Source: Qipengyuania proteolytica
Lineage (GTDB): Bacteria; Pseudomonadota; Alphaproteobacteria; Sphingomonadales; Sphingomonadaceae
Direction: 5' to 3'
Assembly: GCF_019711565.1 (NCBI RefSeq)
Contig: NZ_JAIGNN010000002.1
Coordinates: 124,001 to 188,000, forward strand
DNA: 64,000 bases
In this document: positions 46,713 to 57,047 of the stretch, piece after piece
Layout: every line of letters starts with the position of its first letter
Numbering within the stretch: the stretch's first letter is position 1
Notes under the pieces: generated by a model
Told to the model about the DNA's origin: nothing
The model's database searches: none
The model's input: only the letters and a program-made list of their open reading frames with translations
Made by a program: the position numbers and the translations under genes

Positions 46713-47131
46713 AGCGCATCTGCGCGCGCCTCGAAGGCGCCCATCATCTTGCGGAAGGCGCGGTCGAAATACTGGCCGGCAAGCCGTTCGAACATCGCGT
46801 TGCGGAACTCGAAATCGACGCAAAAATCGACCTCGCAGCCGCCCGGCGCGGGCGTAAAGCGCCAATTGTTGTCGAGGTCCTTGAGTGGCCCATCGACATA
46901 GAAGACCTCGATATGTTCGGGTCGCCGCTTCTCGACACGCGAGGTGAACTTCTCCCGGATCGCCTTGAAGCCGACCAGCATGTCGGCGACCATTTCGGTA
47001 TCGCTGTCCGAACGCACGCGGGTCGCGATCACCCACGGCAAGAAGTCCGCGTAGCGACCCACATCTGCGACCAGATCGAACATCTGCTCGCAAGTGTAGG
47101 GGAGAAAACGCTTTTCGCGAATTCCCGGCAT
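46673..47131 (-). CDS. RatA/Coq10-like START-domain protein
   Basis: A 152-aa polyketide-cyclase/START-fold protein (YTCEQMFDLVADVGRYADFLPWV). Homologues are annotated as RatA toxin (ribosome association) or as Coq10 (ubiquinone-binding). No antitoxin gene is adjacent, so a Coq10-type lipid role is more likely. Its ATG shares a base with the lipA stop. Its 3' end overlaps the opposing cinA-like gene by 40 bases. Confidence 0.85.
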   Translation of the reverse strand: MPGIREKRFLPYTCEQMFDLVADVGRYADFLPWVIATRVRSDSDTEMVADMLVGFKAIREKFTSRVEKRRPEHIEVFYVDGPLKDLDNNWRFTPAPGGCEVDFCVDFEFRNAMFERLAGQYFDRAFRKMMGAFEARADALYGNSSSSAQTVA

Positions 47132-48084
47132 CAGCCAGCCTGTTTCGCCAGCTTGGCTTCGCGGGCCGCCCGCATCTGAGCGAAATCCTCACCTGCGTGA
47201 TAGCTCGAACGCGTAAGCGGGCTCGACGCGACCTGCAGGAAGCCCTTGGCCCGCGCGATGGCACCGTAGGCGGCGAACTGCTTGGGGGTGACGAACTCCT
47301 CGACCTTGGCATGCTTCGGCGTCGGCTGGAGGTACTGCCCCATGGTGATGAAATCGATGTCCGCGCTGCGCATGTCGTCCATCACCTGATGCACTTCGAG
47401 CCGCGCTTCCCCAAGCCCGAGCATAATGCCCGACTTCGTGAAAATCAGCGGATTGTGCGCCTTCACCTCTTCGAGCAGGCGAATCGAGGCATAGTATCGC
47501 GCGCCGGGCCGGATCGTCGGATAGAGACGCGGCACCGTTTCGAGATTGTGGTTGAAGACGTCCGGACCCGCTTCGCAGATCTCCTCGATCGATTGGCGCA
47601 TCCGGCCCTTGAAGTCCGGCGTGAGGATTTCAATCGTCGTGTCCGGGGTCTCGCGGCGCAGCGCGTTGATGACCTTGACGAACTGGCCTGCCCCGCGGTC
47701 GGGAAGATCGTCCCGGTCGACGCTGGTGATGACGATGTGTTCGAGCCCCATCGCGGCGGCTGCGGCCGCAGTGTGCTCGGGCTCGAGCGGATCGACCGGC
47801 ATCGGCATGCCTGTCTTGATGTTGCAGAAGCGGCACGCCCGCGTGCAGGTATCGCCCAGGATCATCACGGTCGCGTGCTTCTTGGTCCAGCATTCCCCGA
47901 TATTCGGGCAGGCGGCTTCTTCGCAGACGGTGTGCAGGTTGAGTTCGCGCATGAGCTTGCGCGTTTCGTGGTAGCCCTTACTCACCGGCGCCTTCACCCG
48001 GATCCAGTCGGGCTTGCGCTGCATCGTCGGCCGGTCGCCCTCGGGCTGCGGAACTGTGGATAGGTCGTTCATGTTGCGGCCCAT
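47131..48084 (-). CDS. lipA: Lipoyl synthase
   Basis: A 317-aa radical SAM enzyme. The auxiliary cluster motif [12 protein letters not shown] and the radical SAM motif [13 protein letters not shown] are intact. It inserts sulfur into octanoylated E2 and H proteins, which here include the lipoyl domains of PdhC and PdhB. ATG 48084 with GGAG upstream is chosen; ATG 48072 is the alternative. It is coupled to ratA. Confidence 0.97.
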   Translation of the reverse strand: MGRNMNDLSTVPQPEGDRPTMQRKPDWIRVKAPVSKGYHETRKLMRELNLHTVCEEAACPNIGECWTKKHATVMILGDTCTRACRFCNIKTGMPMPVDPLEPEHTAAAAAAMGLEHIVITSVDRDDLPDRGAGQFVKVINALRRETPDTTIEILTPDFKGRMRQSIEEICEAGPDVFNHNLETVPRLYPTIRPGARYYASIRLLEEVKAHNPLIFTKSGIMLGLGEARLEVHQVMDDMRSADIDFITMGQYLQPTPKHAKVEEFVTPKQFAAYGAIARAKGFLQVASSPLTRSSYHAGEDFAQMRAAREAKLAKQAG

Positions 48085-48217
48085 CTAGGCCCGCTCCCGC
48101 GTGCGGGCAAGCCGCATAGCTATTCGCTGCCACTTGTCCGGTCCCTTGAGTGCCGTTACGGCCCTCGACATGGACGCGATCGCAATCCCCACCTTCGCCC
48201 CGACGGCTTGGCGCTGA

Positions 48218-48859
48218 ATGCCAGAGTTCGCGCATCTCCTCGAAGGCTATCGCCGCTTTCGTGAAACCGGTTATCCGCGCCAGCGGGCACGGTATGACCG
48301 CCTCGTCGAAGAGGGACAGAGCCCCAAGCTCATGGTGATCGGCTGCTCCGACAGCCGCGTCGACCCCGCGCAGATCTTCGACGTCGATCCGGGTGAAATC
48401 TTCGTGGTCCGCAATGTCGCTGCGTTGGTGCCGCCATTCGAGACGACACCAGGCCTGCATGGCGTATCGGCGGCGCTGGAATTCGCAGTCCAGTTTCTCA
48501 AGGTGCGGCAGATCCTCGTCATGGGCCATGGCATGTGCGGCGGCTGCAAGGCGGCGCTGACGCAGGACTTGCGCGACACGGCACCCGGCGAAGGTGGCTT
48601 CGTCGCCAACTGGATCCACCTGCTCGACGAAGCGCGGGACAAGGTTGCCGAGAAATATGGCACGGACGGGGTTGCGGCCGAGCGCGCCATGGAAATGGCC
48701 GCGGTCGGCGTCAGCATCGAGAACCTGCGCACGTTTCCCTGCGTGCGCGAGAAGGAAGCAAGCGGCGACCTCAAACTTCGCGGAGCCTTTTTCGCCATCA
48801 GCGAGGGTGTCCTCCACGTTCTCGACGAAAACACGGGCGAGTTCGCACCCGCCGAATAA
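48218..48859 (+). CDS. Beta-class carbonic anhydrase
   Basis: A 213-aa beta-carbonic anhydrase. Zinc ligands are Cys43 (with Asp45 and Arg47 in CSDSRVD), His104 and Cys107 (GHGMCGGC). It interconverts CO2 and bicarbonate for carboxylation and pH. Size and motifs are normal. It is divergent from lipA and precedes the NYN gene by 39 bases. Confidence 0.95.
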   Translation: MPEFAHLLEGYRRFRETGYPRQRARYDRLVEEGQSPKLMVIGCSDSRVDPAQIFDVDPGEIFVVRNVAALVPPFETTPGLHGVSAALEFAVQFLKVRQILVMGHGMCGGCKAALTQDLRDTAPGEGGFVANWIHLLDEARDKVAEKYGTDGVAAERAMEMAAVGVSIENLRTFPCVREKEASGDLKLRGAFFAISEGVLHVLDENTGEFAPAE

Positions 48860-48898
48860 GCGCTTGAGTTCGCAAGACCGTCGGCCCATCTGTCCGCG

Positions 48899-49633
48899 AT
48901 GGCTGACAGAGACCTCAAGAACATCGCCCTGCTGATCGACGCGGACAACACCACCCCCAAGGGCATCGATCCGGTCCTGACCGTGATGGCCGAACTGGGC
49001 CAGGTGAACATCAAGCGGGCTTACGGCAATTTCGCCAAGAACAATCTCTCCAAATGGGGCGAAATCACGCACAAATACGGCATTCAGCCGCAGCAGCAAT
49101 TCGATCTCACCGCAGGGAAGAATGCCACCGACATGGCCATGACGATCGATGCGATCGACCTGCTTTACCAGGGGAAGGTCGACGGCTTCGGCATCATGAG
49201 TTCCGACAGCGACTTTACGCCGCTTGTCACCCGTCTGCGTCAGGACGGGCTGGTGGTTTACGGCTTCGGCAGCACCAGCAAGACCCCCGCCGCGTTCAAG
49301 AGCGCGTGCACCCGCTTCATCGATATCGATGCCCTGATCAAGGGCGCTACCGACGAACCGCAGGCAGGAAAAGGTGCGAAGGCGCCCGCCATCAGGGCCG
49401 GCGACATCGACGAAGAGCTGATCGAACTGCTCGGCACGGCATGGAAGGCTGCGAAGCGCGACGAGGAAGGCTTCGCCTCGCTCAGCGAAGTCGGCAACAT
49501 TGCCGGCAACCGATCCAGCTTCGACGTCCGCAACTACGGCTTCAAGCGGCTGTCGGACCTGTTCGAAGCGATCGACCAGTTCAAGGTCGACCGGCGCGAG
49601 AACAATCAGATCGTCGTGAAGCGCCTGCGCTAG
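48899..49633 (+). CDS. NYN/LabA-like ribonuclease with LOTUS domain
   Basis: A 244-aa protein. The N-terminal NYN (PIN-like) domain has metal-binding Asp in LLIDADN (14, 16), ATDMAMTIDA and SSDSDFTPL. A C-terminal OST-HTH/LOTUS domain follows (about 165-240, FASLSEVGNIAGNRSSFDVRNYGFKRLSDLF), typical of RNA-binding proteins. It is probably an RNA-processing enzyme; the substrate is unknown. It is terminated by a strong bidirectional hairpin. Confidence 0.85.
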   Translation: MADRDLKNIALLIDADNTTPKGIDPVLTVMAELGQVNIKRAYGNFAKNNLSKWGEITHKYGIQPQQQFDLTAGKNATDMAMTIDAIDLLYQGKVDGFGIMSSDSDFTPLVTRLRQDGLVVYGFGSTSKTPAAFKSACTRFIDIDALIKGATDEPQAGKGAKAPAIRAGDIDEELIELLGTAWKAAKRDEEGFASLSEVGNIAGNRSSFDVRNYGFKRLSDLFEAIDQFKVDRRENNQIVVKRLR

Positions 49634-49641
49634 ATGCAAAA

Positions 49642-49672
49642 AGGGCGCGAAACCCGCTGGGTTCCGCGCCCT
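49642..49672. terminator. Bidirectional terminator hairpin
   Basis: AGGGCGCGAAACCC (49642-49655) pairs with GGGTTCCGCGCCCT (49659-49672) with one mismatch and a 3-base loop. A runs on the left and pyrimidine-rich sequence on the right serve the convergent NYN and TPR genes. Confidence 0.75.
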
Positions 49673-49702
49673 CTTCGATCCGGGTCCGAGGACCCGATGT
49701 GG

Positions 49703-50974
49703 TCAGCCGCCCTTCTGGGTGGAATAAATCCCCCACAGGTTGGCGATTGCCTTGCGCGCACCTTCGACCTTGTTGAAGGTCGCCTGCGCCTCGGCGTACT
49801 TGCCCTGGTCGTACTGGGCGATACCGAGACGGGTGAGCGCCATCGGCGTGTCCGCACCGGCCATCCCCGAAGCCTTCAGATAGAATTCCTCGGCTTCGGC
49901 CGGACGGTCGAGGCTCAGCAGCGCATCGCCGGTGGCCATGACAGTCGCGAACGAAGCGCCAGCCTTGCGGGCATCGGCCATCAGGCTGGCCATGTCGGCG
50001 CGGTCTGCGGCCACGCGCTCGGCAGCCTGCTTGCGCGTGTCGTTGACGTACTGGTCGTCTGCCGGCAGAAGTCCCTTCGACTTGCCTTCGTCGATCACAG
50101 CCACAACCTCGGCCGGCAGGCGGCGATAGTCGGCTGCGTCGACATATTCCATGTACAGGCGACCGTCATTGAGCGTGCCTGCCCGGCGGCCGAGGCGCAG
50201 AAGGTCGAGGATCGCCGGGTTTTCGTATCCGCCGGTGTTGAGCAAGATGGCGACCGCGTCGCGCCAGCTCGTCTCGCTGGGATATTCGCTGACATACATG
50301 CTGGCGTACTGCTGCGCCTGCTCCTTCATCGACGCGCCATAGGCAACGGCTAGGCCGCGGCGGATCCAGTCTTCGTCGACCTGCTGACCTGCCGCCTTGC
50401 GCGCGTTGATCGCGCCGGCGAGATAAGCGAGCCCTTCGGCATCGCGATCTTCGGCGAAATAGGTTTCCGCAATGATCGCCTCGGGGTTATTCTGGGTGTA
50501 GCCGGCTGCGAGGGCGGCCTCCAGAGCCGTGCGAGCGGCTGCATAATCCTTCGCGTTGTAAGCGACCTGGCCGATCATGAAATTGTACGGGCCGACCTGT
50601 TCCGGCGCGACCTTGCCGCTCGCAAGCATGAGCTCTAGACCCTGGCGGGCGAGCGCATTGTCGTTGAACTTCTGGCCCGCATTCACGATCGCGCCGCCGG
50701 CGGCATAGCGATCATCGTCGTTCTCAATCGCCGCGACGACGCTCGGAATGGCGGCCTTCACGGTCGCCGCATCAGGCGCTTCGGCGCTGAGCGCCGCCTG
50801 GAGCGGTGCGTAGGCGGTGGTGAACGCCTTGGAATACTTCGGCTTTTCCTTCTTCTGGGCAAAGGCCGGCGCTTCGAGCGCAGTTGCGGCGATCGCCGTG
50901 CCGGTGACCAGCGCGAGCGCAAGGGCAAGCGACGAAGCGGTGCCGTGCGTGCGTGCGAGACGGGTGAAAATCAT
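49703..50974 (-). CDS. Exported TPR-repeat protein
   Basis: A 423-aa secreted protein with a signal peptide (SLALALALVTGTAIAATALEAPAFA) and tetratricopeptide-like helical repeats: VGPYNFMIGQVAYNAKDYAAA, then PAEAEEFYLKASG and MALTRLGIAQYDQGKYAEA near the end. Function unknown; protein-protein scaffolding in the periplasm is likely. ATG 50974 with GGGAGC upstream is preferred to TTG 50989. It is divergent from gyrA across 301 bases. Confidence 0.82.
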   Translation of the reverse strand: MIFTRLARTHGTASSLALALALVTGTAIAATALEAPAFAQKKEKPKYSKAFTTAYAPLQAALSAEAPDAATVKAAIPSVVAAIENDDDRYAAGGAIVNAGQKFNDNALARQGLELMLASGKVAPEQVGPYNFMIGQVAYNAKDYAAARTALEAALAAGYTQNNPEAIIAETYFAEDRDAEGLAYLAGAINARKAAGQQVDEDWIRRGLAVAYGASMKEQAQQYASMYVSEYPSETSWRDAVAILLNTGGYENPAILDLLRLGRRAGTLNDGRLYMEYVDAADYRRLPAEVVAVIDEGKSKGLLPADDQYVNDTRKQAAERVAADRADMASLMADARKAGASFATVMATGDALLSLDRPAEAEEFYLKASGMAGADTPMALTRLGIAQYDQGKYAEAQATFNKVEGARKAIANLWGIYSTQKGG

Positions 50975-51275
50975 GTGAATAGCTCCCAAGAGTGGTAAGG
51001 GGTCTGAGCGCGCGCGGCGCCTGAAACAGCTAGTGGTTTTGGCAATGCCGCCAGTGTGCTCTCATTGCAAATGCTTCTATGCAAACCGGGCTGAACGGGC
51101 TTTGAATGCCAGCCCTGCCCGCCGTTAAGCATTCCATTCTGCGCGGCGACAACCATATGTGGAAAAAGCGCATGAAAGCGCCATCTGTTCCGCCGCTTTG
51201 GTGGCGCGCCGGGCTGCTTTCGCCTAACCTCGCCCTCTCCTGAACATCCGCAGTTCGCAAAACGGAAATGCTGTC
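50975..51275. other. Divergent control region between TPR gene and gyrA
   Basis: It must hold promoters for both genes. I see a TTGCAAA/ATGCAAA direct repeat near 51064 and 51080 but no convincing -35/-10 pair, RNA gene or terminator. Confidence 0.4.
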
Positions 51276-54116
51276 TTGTCAGACGAAACCGAAGTCCTGA
51301 ATCCCCCTCCCTTCGATGGAGGCGACTACACGCGCATCGACATCGTCGATGAGATGAAGACGAGCTACCTCGATTACGCGATGAGCGTGATCGTCAGCCG
51401 CGCGCTGCCCGATGTGCGTGACGGGCTGAAGCCGGTCCACCGCCGCATCCTGTTCGCCAGTCAGGAAGGCGGCTTCGTCGCCGGGCGGCCCTATCGCAAG
51501 AGTGCGAAGATCGTCGGCGACGTGATGGGTAATTACCACCCGCACGGCGACGCCGCGATCTACGATGCGCTTGCCCGCATGACGCAGGACTGGTCGCTGC
51601 GCGTCCCGCTGGTCGACGGCCAGGGGAACTTCGGGTCGATGGACCCCGATCCGCCCGCTTCCATGCGTTACACCGAAGCGCGTCTTGCCCGCGTGGCGAA
51701 CGCGCTGCTGGACGATCTCGACAAGGATACGGTCGATTTCGCCGACAACTACGACGGTTCGCGCCGGGAACCGACAGTCCTCCCCGCCCGCTTCCCCAAC
51801 CTGCTGGTCAACGGTGCCGGCGGCATCGCGGTCGGCATGGCGACCAATATACCGCCGCACAACCTCGGCGAAGTGATCGACGGCTGCTTCGCCTTCATGG
51901 ACAATCCCGCGATCACCAGCGAGGAACTGTTCGAGATCATTCCGGGCCCGGACTTCCCGACAGCCCCGCTCATCCTCGGCAAATCGGGTGCCCGCGCAGC
52001 CTATACCACGGGGCGCGGTTCGATCCTGATGCGCGCGCGGCATGAATTCGAGGAAAAGCGCGGCGACCGGCGGTCGATCGTGCTGACCTCGATCCCCTAC
52101 CAGGTGGGCAAGAGCGCGCTGGTCGAAAAGATTGCCGAAGCCGCCAAGGAAAAACGGATCGAGGGTATCTCCGACATCCGCGACGAAAGCTCGCGTGAGG
52201 GCGTGCGTGTGGTCGTCGACCTCAAGCGCGATGCCTCGCCCGAAGTCGTGCTGAACCAGATCTGGCGTTACACCCCCGCACAAGCGAGCTTCCCGGCGAA
52301 CATGCTGGCGATCCGCGGCGGGCGTCCGGAAACGCTGACCTTGCGCGACTTCATCCAGGCGTTCATCGGCTTCCGCGAGGAGGTCATTACCCGCCGCACC
52401 AAGTTCGAACTGAACAAGGCGCGCGAGCGGGCGCATATCTTGCTCGGCCTCGTCGTTGCGGTCTCGAACCTCGACGAAGTGGTCGCGATGATCCGCGGCT
52501 CCTCAAACCCGGCCGATGCCCGCGCGAAACTGCTCACCAAGGAATGGCCGATCGGCGACATCGCGCAATATATCGCGCTGGTCGAAGCGATCGAGCCGAC
52601 CGACGAACAGACTGGCGGCACATACCGCCTGTCCGAGCGGCAGGTGAAGGCCATCCTCGATCTGCGGCTGCATCGCCTGACGGCGCTCGGCCGCGACGAG
52701 ATCGGTGACGAACTCAAGGAACTGAGCCTGGCAATCGAGGAGTACCTCTCGATCCTTGCGGACCGCGTGAAGCTTTACGGCGTGATGCGGCAGGAGCTCG
52801 AGGAAATCCGCGCCAGCTATGCCACCCCGCGCATCACGGAGATCGCGCCCGCCTGGGACGGGATCGAGGATGAGGACCTGATCGAGCGCGAGGACATGGT
52901 CGTAACCGTGACCCACGGCGGCTACATCAAGCGTACGCCCCTCCAAGCCTTCCGCGCCCAGGCACGCGGCGGCAAGGGCCGCAGCGGCATGGCGACGAAG
53001 GACGAAGATGCCGTCGTCGAAATGTTCGTAACGTCGACGCACAACCCCGTGCTTTTCTTCACCAATACCGGACGTGTCTACCGGATGAAGGTCTGGAAGC
53101 TGCCCGAAGGCGGCCCGACGACCAAGGGCCGCCCGATGGTCAACCTCCTGCCCCTCGGCGACGAGGAGCGGGTGACGAACGTGCTGCCACTGCCCGAGGA
53201 CGAAGCCGAGTGGAGCGCGCTCAACATCGTCTTCGCGACCGAACAGGGCATGGTCCGCCGCAACTCGATGGACGCCTTCACCAATGTCCCGTCGAACGGC
53301 AAATACGCGATGGGTTTCGTCGAAGGCAGCGGCGACCGCCTTATTGGCGTCGAACTGCTGCGGGAAAACCAGGAAATCTTCCTCGCTTCGGATTCGGGCA
53401 AGGCGATCCGCTTCTCCGCGACCGACGCGCGTGAGACCAAGAGCCGCACCGGCATCGGCGTGCGCGGCATGAAGCTCAAGGAAGGGCAGAAGGTCGTATC
53501 GATGGCCGTGCTCGACGCGGGTGAAACCGACACCGAGATGCGCGACGCCTATCTGCGTGCTGCCGAGTGGAAGAACAACGAGAACGCCCCGACGCTAGAT
53601 GCCGAGAAGGTTGCCGCCATGGCCGAGGAGGAGGAATTCATCCTCACGCTGACGGCCAACGGATACGGCAAGATCACCTCGGCCTACGAATATCGCACCA
53701 TCGGTCGCGGCGGCATGGGTCTCACCAACATCGGCGAGTCGGCCAAGAACCCGGCACGAAACGGTCCCGTCGTCGCGAGCTTCCCGGTCAAGCACAACTC
53801 TCAGCTCATGCTGGTCACCGACCAGGCCAAGCTGATACGTTTGCCGATCTGCTTCCGCCATCTGATCGAAGGCGGGTTCGAGAACCACGAAGGCTTCTCG
53901 ATCTCGGGTCGCGGCTCTTCGGGCGTGCGCATTTTCAACGTTTCGAAGGGCGAGCAGATCGTCGGCGCGGCACTCATCGACGAAACCGAAGAGCCGGAGA
54001 ACGAGGCCGAAGAGGCCGTGGCGAACGAGATCGCCGCACGCGGCGGTCTGCAGGAAACGACGCCCCACACCACAGCGCATTCCGACCGGAATATCGAAGG
54101 AGAGCCCGGCGGATGA
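51276..54116 (+). CDS. gyrA: DNA gyrase subunit A
   Basis: A 946-aa topoisomerase subunit. The breakage-reunion domain has catalytic Tyr132 (MRYTEAR). The quinolone-resistance region reads [12 protein letters not shown], so the position equal to E. coli Ser83 is Ala93, while Asp97 equals Asp87. The C-terminal beta-pinwheel follows with a GyrA box variant QARGGKG and an inserted acidic segment near residues 770-790. It supercoils DNA with GyrB. The start is TTG. The TGA overlaps the TauD-like ATG. Confidence 0.96.
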   Translation: MSDETEVLNPPPFDGGDYTRIDIVDEMKTSYLDYAMSVIVSRALPDVRDGLKPVHRRILFASQEGGFVAGRPYRKSAKIVGDVMGNYHPHGDAAIYDALARMTQDWSLRVPLVDGQGNFGSMDPDPPASMRYTEARLARVANALLDDLDKDTVDFADNYDGSRREPTVLPARFPNLLVNGAGGIAVGMATNIPPHNLGEVIDGCFAFMDNPAITSEELFEIIPGPDFPTAPLILGKSGARAAYTTGRGSILMRARHEFEEKRGDRRSIVLTSIPYQVGKSALVEKIAEAAKEKRIEGISDIRDESSREGVRVVVDLKRDASPEVVLNQIWRYTPAQASFPANMLAIRGGRPETLTLRDFIQAFIGFREEVITRRTKFELNKARERAHILLGLVVAVSNLDEVVAMIRGSSNPADARAKLLTKEWPIGDIAQYIALVEAIEPTDEQTGGTYRLSERQVKAILDLRLHRLTALGRDEIGDELKELSLAIEEYLSILADRVKLYGVMRQELEEIRASYATPRITEIAPAWDGIEDEDLIEREDMVVTVTHGGYIKRTPLQAFRAQARGGKGRSGMATKDEDAVVEMFVTSTHNPVLFFTNTGRVYRMKVWKLPEGGPTTKGRPMVNLLPLGDEERVTNVLPLPEDEAEWSALNIVFATEQGMVRRNSMDAFTNVPSNGKYAMGFVEGSGDRLIGVELLRENQEIFLASDSGKAIRFSATDARETKSRTGIGVRGMKLKEGQKVVSMAVLDAGETDTEMRDAYLRAAEWKNNENAPTLDAEKVAAMAEEEEFILTLTANGYGKITSAYEYRTIGRGGMGLTNIGESAKNPARNGPVVASFPVKHNSQLMLVTDQAKLIRLPICFRHLIEGGFENHEGFSISGRGSSGVRIFNVSKGEQIVGAALIDETEEPENEAEEAVANEIAARGGLQETTPHTTAHSDRNIEGEPGG

Positions 54117-54955
54117 GCCTGCAGGTCGAGCCGAGCGGACAGGCGTGCGGCGCGCGCGTGACCGGGCTCGACCTGTCGCAAGCCATGACGGCCGAGCAGG
54201 TCGCCGAAATTCGCGCTCTCTGGCTCGAGCACAAGGTATTGGCCTTCGCCGAGCAAACGCTCGACGACGACGGACTGGAAGCGTTCACCCGGCTCATGGG
54301 CGGGTTCGGGGAAGATCCCTTCTTTGCGCCTATCGCGGGTCGGCGCAACATCGCCGCCATCCTGCGCGAGGCGGACGAGACCTCGCCGCTGTTTGCCGAA
54401 AACTGGCACAGCGACTGGAGTTTCCTGGAGCGCCCGCCGGCAGGCACCTGCCTGCTCGCCATCGACATACCGCCCGTCGGCGGTGACACGCTGTTCGCCG
54501 ACCAGGGCGCGGCCTTCGCGGCGCTGCCCGAGGACAGGAAGGAGCATTTGCGCTCGCTGACCGCGATCCACAGCGCGAAGCTGGCCTACGCGCCCGATGG
54601 CACTTACGGCGACAAGGACAAGGGCCGGTCCATGGCGATCCGGCCCGGCGAAAGCGCGCGCGAAACCCGCACGCACCCGCTGGTCCAACAACATCCGGAA
54701 ACGGCCGAGGAGTGCCTGTTCTCGACCCTGGGATACATCGTCGGGATCGAGGGTATGGACGAGGCCGAGGCCATCCCGTTTCTCGCCGAGCTTGCCGCTT
54801 GGCAGTCACGCGAAGAATTCGTCTATCGCCATCACTGGGAACCGGACATGCTGGTCATGTGGGACAATCGCGCAGTCCTGCACAAGGCGACCGGCGGATA
54901 CGAGGGCTACCGGCGCGAATTGCACCGCACCACGATCGCAGCCCACCCAGGCTAG
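54113..54955 (+). CDS. TauD/TfdA family Fe(II)/2-oxoglutarate dioxygenase
   Basis: A 280-aa dioxygenase. The iron triad is His and Asp in NWHSDWSFLE and a distal His near MLVMWDNRAVLHKATGGYEG, with a C-terminal Arg in YRRELHRTTI for 2-oxoglutarate. The family hydroxylates taurine, 2,4-D and others; the substrate here is unknown. It is coupled to gyrA through ATGA. Its TAG interlocks with the YhhN stop in one CTAG. Confidence 0.88.
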   Translation: MSLQVEPSGQACGARVTGLDLSQAMTAEQVAEIRALWLEHKVLAFAEQTLDDDGLEAFTRLMGGFGEDPFFAPIAGRRNIAAILREADETSPLFAENWHSDWSFLERPPAGTCLLAIDIPPVGGDTLFADQGAAFAALPEDRKEHLRSLTAIHSAKLAYAPDGTYGDKDKGRSMAIRPGESARETRTHPLVQQHPETAEECLFSTLGYIVGIEGMDEAEAIPFLAELAAWQSREEFVYRHHWEPDMLVMWDNRAVLHKATGGYEGYRRELHRTTIAAHPG

Positions 54956-55611
54956 GGGCGGTCGCTACGCAAGGTCTGGATGACCCCGGTGGCGATCAGG
55001 AACTGGCCGGAATAGTAGATCGGCCATACCAGCCAGTCCGCAACGGTTTTCATCGCAGGCAAGCCCATCCGGGCGAAGATCAGCCAGTCCGAGATCACGA
55101 ACAGAACCGCCCCGATCCCGACGCGATACCTTGGGAATCGGCTCGCCCAGGCGGTCGCCGCCATGGTCCCCAGCCCTACTGAGTAAAGCAGCACTAGCGG
55201 ATCGCGTGTGAGCAACCACGAAATCAGCGGGGTGGCGAAGAACAGTGCGAGGGCCGCACCGATCTGCGTCCCGCGATAGGCTTTGCGGCGATGCTGGAGG
55301 TAGAAGACGCTCGCCACGAGGTGGCCTGCGAGAAAGAAGCCTGCCCCGACCTCGAAGAACAGATCGAGCAGCGCATCGCCCAGCGCGCCAAGCATCATGA
55401 CCAGCGAAATTACCTTGGCATCGCGTTCCGGATGGCGAACCCATGCATAGACGGCGAGGAATGCAACGGCCGACCCTTTGAGCAAGGCCTGGTAAAGCTC
55501 CGGCATAGGCGCGCCCGGTAGCCATTGCTTCGTCACGAAATAGAACAGCACAGAAGCCGTGAGGCTGGCCAGCAACCATGGACGATGTTCTGCAAGTGCG
55601 CGTCTGGGCAT
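54952..55611 (-). CDS. YhhN/TMEM86 family membrane protein (lysoplasmalogenase-like)
   Basis: A 219-aa protein with about eight membrane helices and the family aspartates in LMMLGALGDALLDLF and VLFVISDWLIF. Eukaryotic TMEM86B is a lysoplasmalogenase; bacterial function is less clear. It stands alone on the minus strand, opposite the dioxygenase. Confidence 0.85.
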   Translation of the reverse strand: MPRRALAEHRPWLLASLTASVLFYFVTKQWLPGAPMPELYQALLKGSAVAFLAVYAWVRHPERDAKVISLVMMLGALGDALLDLFFEVGAGFFLAGHLVASVFYLQHRRKAYRGTQIGAALALFFATPLISWLLTRDPLVLLYSVGLGTMAATAWASRFPRYRVGIGAVLFVISDWLIFARMGLPAMKTVADWLVWPIYYSGQFLIATGVIQTLRSDRP

Positions 55612-55679
55612 GCTCCTCCCCCTTCCCTGCGGGCGCTAGGGCTTGATGGGCCACGCTTGCAAGCCTAACTGCGCCCGGA

Positions 55680-57047
55680 ATGACCCACGATATCCACATA
55701 ATCGGTGGCGGCCTGGCCGGTAGCGAGGCGGCCTGGCAACTGGCGCAGCGCGGCTTCACGGTTCGCCTGTCCGAGATGCGCGGCGGCGGCGACATGACGC
55801 CGGCCCACCAGACCGAAGGGTTGGCCGAGCTCGTCTGCTCGAACAGCTTCCGCTCCGACGACAGCGACAAGAACGCCGTTGGCCTGCTCCATTACGAGAT
55901 GCGCGAACTCGACAGCCTGATTATGCGCGCGGGCGAGACCGCCCGCGTCCCCGCCGGCTCCGCGATGGCGGTCGACCGCGACGTGTTCTCCGCCGAAGTT
56001 GAGCGCACGCTGCTCGAGCACCCCAAGGTGACGGTTGTACGCGAGCGGATCGATGCCCTGCCCGATACCGGACCGACGATCGTCGCCACCGGCCCGCTCA
56101 CCGCCCAGTCGCTTGCCGAAAGCATAGTCAAGGCGACCGGCCAGGAACGGCTCGCCTTCTTCGATGCGATCGCCCCGATCGTCCACCACGACAGCATCGA
56201 CATGTCGAAGTGCTGGATCCAGTCGCGCTGGAACAAGCGCACCGAAGCCTCCAACGAAGGCGGCGACTACATCAATTGCCCGATGACGAAGGACCAGTAT
56301 CTGGCCTTCCACCAGGGCCTGATGGACGGCGAGAAGACAGAGTTCCGCGAGTGGGAAAAGGACACGCCCTATTTCGACGGCTGCATGCCGATCGAGGTGA
56401 TGGCCGCGCGCGGCGTCGAGACCCTGCGATACGGCCCGATGAAGGGTGTCGGACTCGACAACCCTTTCGATACGTCCGACGAATTCCCGCAGGGGCGCTG
56501 GCCCTATGCGGTCGTCCAGCTGCGGCAGGACAACAAGCTGGGCACGCTCTGGAACATGGTCGGCTTCCAGACCAAGCTGAAATATGCCGCACAGATCGAG
56601 CTGTTCCGGACTATCCCGGGGCTGGAGAACGCCGAATTCGCGCGGCTCGGCGGTCTGCATCGCAACACCTTCCTCAATTCGCCCATGGTCCTCGACCGCC
56701 AGCTACGCCTGAAGGGCGCCGAGCACATCCGGTTCGCCGGGCAGGTGACAGGCTGTGAAGGCTATGTCGAAAGTTCGGCCGTCGGCCTGATGGCCGGCCT
56801 GATGGCAGCTGCCGAGCTATCGGGACGCGACTGGTCCGCGCCGCCTCGCACAACAGCTTTCGGGGCCTTGCTCGCGCATATCACCGGCGATGCGGAAGCG
56901 GAGACCTATCAGCCGATGAACGTCAACTTCGGGCTGTTCCCGCCACTTCATGAGGTCGGAAAGAAGCAGCGCAAGGAAGCCTACACGGGCCGCGCCAAGG
57001 CCGATCTGAAGGACTGGATCGCCAACACCGAACTGGTCGCCGCCTAA
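55680..57047 (+). CDS. trmFO: tRNA m5U54 methyltransferase TrmFO
   Basis: A 455-aa folate/FAD-dependent enzyme. The FAD motif is [14 protein letters not shown], with [13 protein letters not shown] and the catalytic Cys region [11 protein letters not shown]. The C-terminal LFPPLHE and [10 protein letters not shown] are family-typical. It methylates U54 of tRNA using methylene-THF. Its TAA interlocks with the opposing EF-hand stop. Confidence 0.96.
   Translation: MTHDIHIIGGGLAGSEAAWQLAQRGFTVRLSEMRGGGDMTPAHQTEGLAELVCSNSFRSDDSDKNAVGLLHYEMRELDSLIMRAGETARVPAGSAMAVDRDVFSAEVERTLLEHPKVTVVRERIDALPDTGPTIVATGPLTAQSLAESIVKATGQERLAFFDAIAPIVHHDSIDMSKCWIQSRWNKRTEASNEGGDYINCPMTKDQYLAFHQGLMDGEKTEFREWEKDTPYFDGCMPIEVMAARGVETLRYGPMKGVGLDNPFDTSDEFPQGRWPYAVVQLRQDNKLGTLWNMVGFQTKLKYAAQIELFRTIPGLENAEFARLGGLHRNTFLNSPMVLDRQLRLKGAEHIRFAGQVTGCEGYVESSAVGLMAGLMAAAELSGRDWSAPPRTTAFGALLAHITGDAEAETYQPMNVNFGLFPPLHEVGKKQRKEAYTGRAKADLKDWIANTELVAA

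Noticed and set aside
46673..47131. RatA as part of a toxin-antitoxin pair
   Set aside because: No antitoxin gene next to it; ratA-like START proteins often function as Coq10-type proteins, so a toxin role is unsupported.
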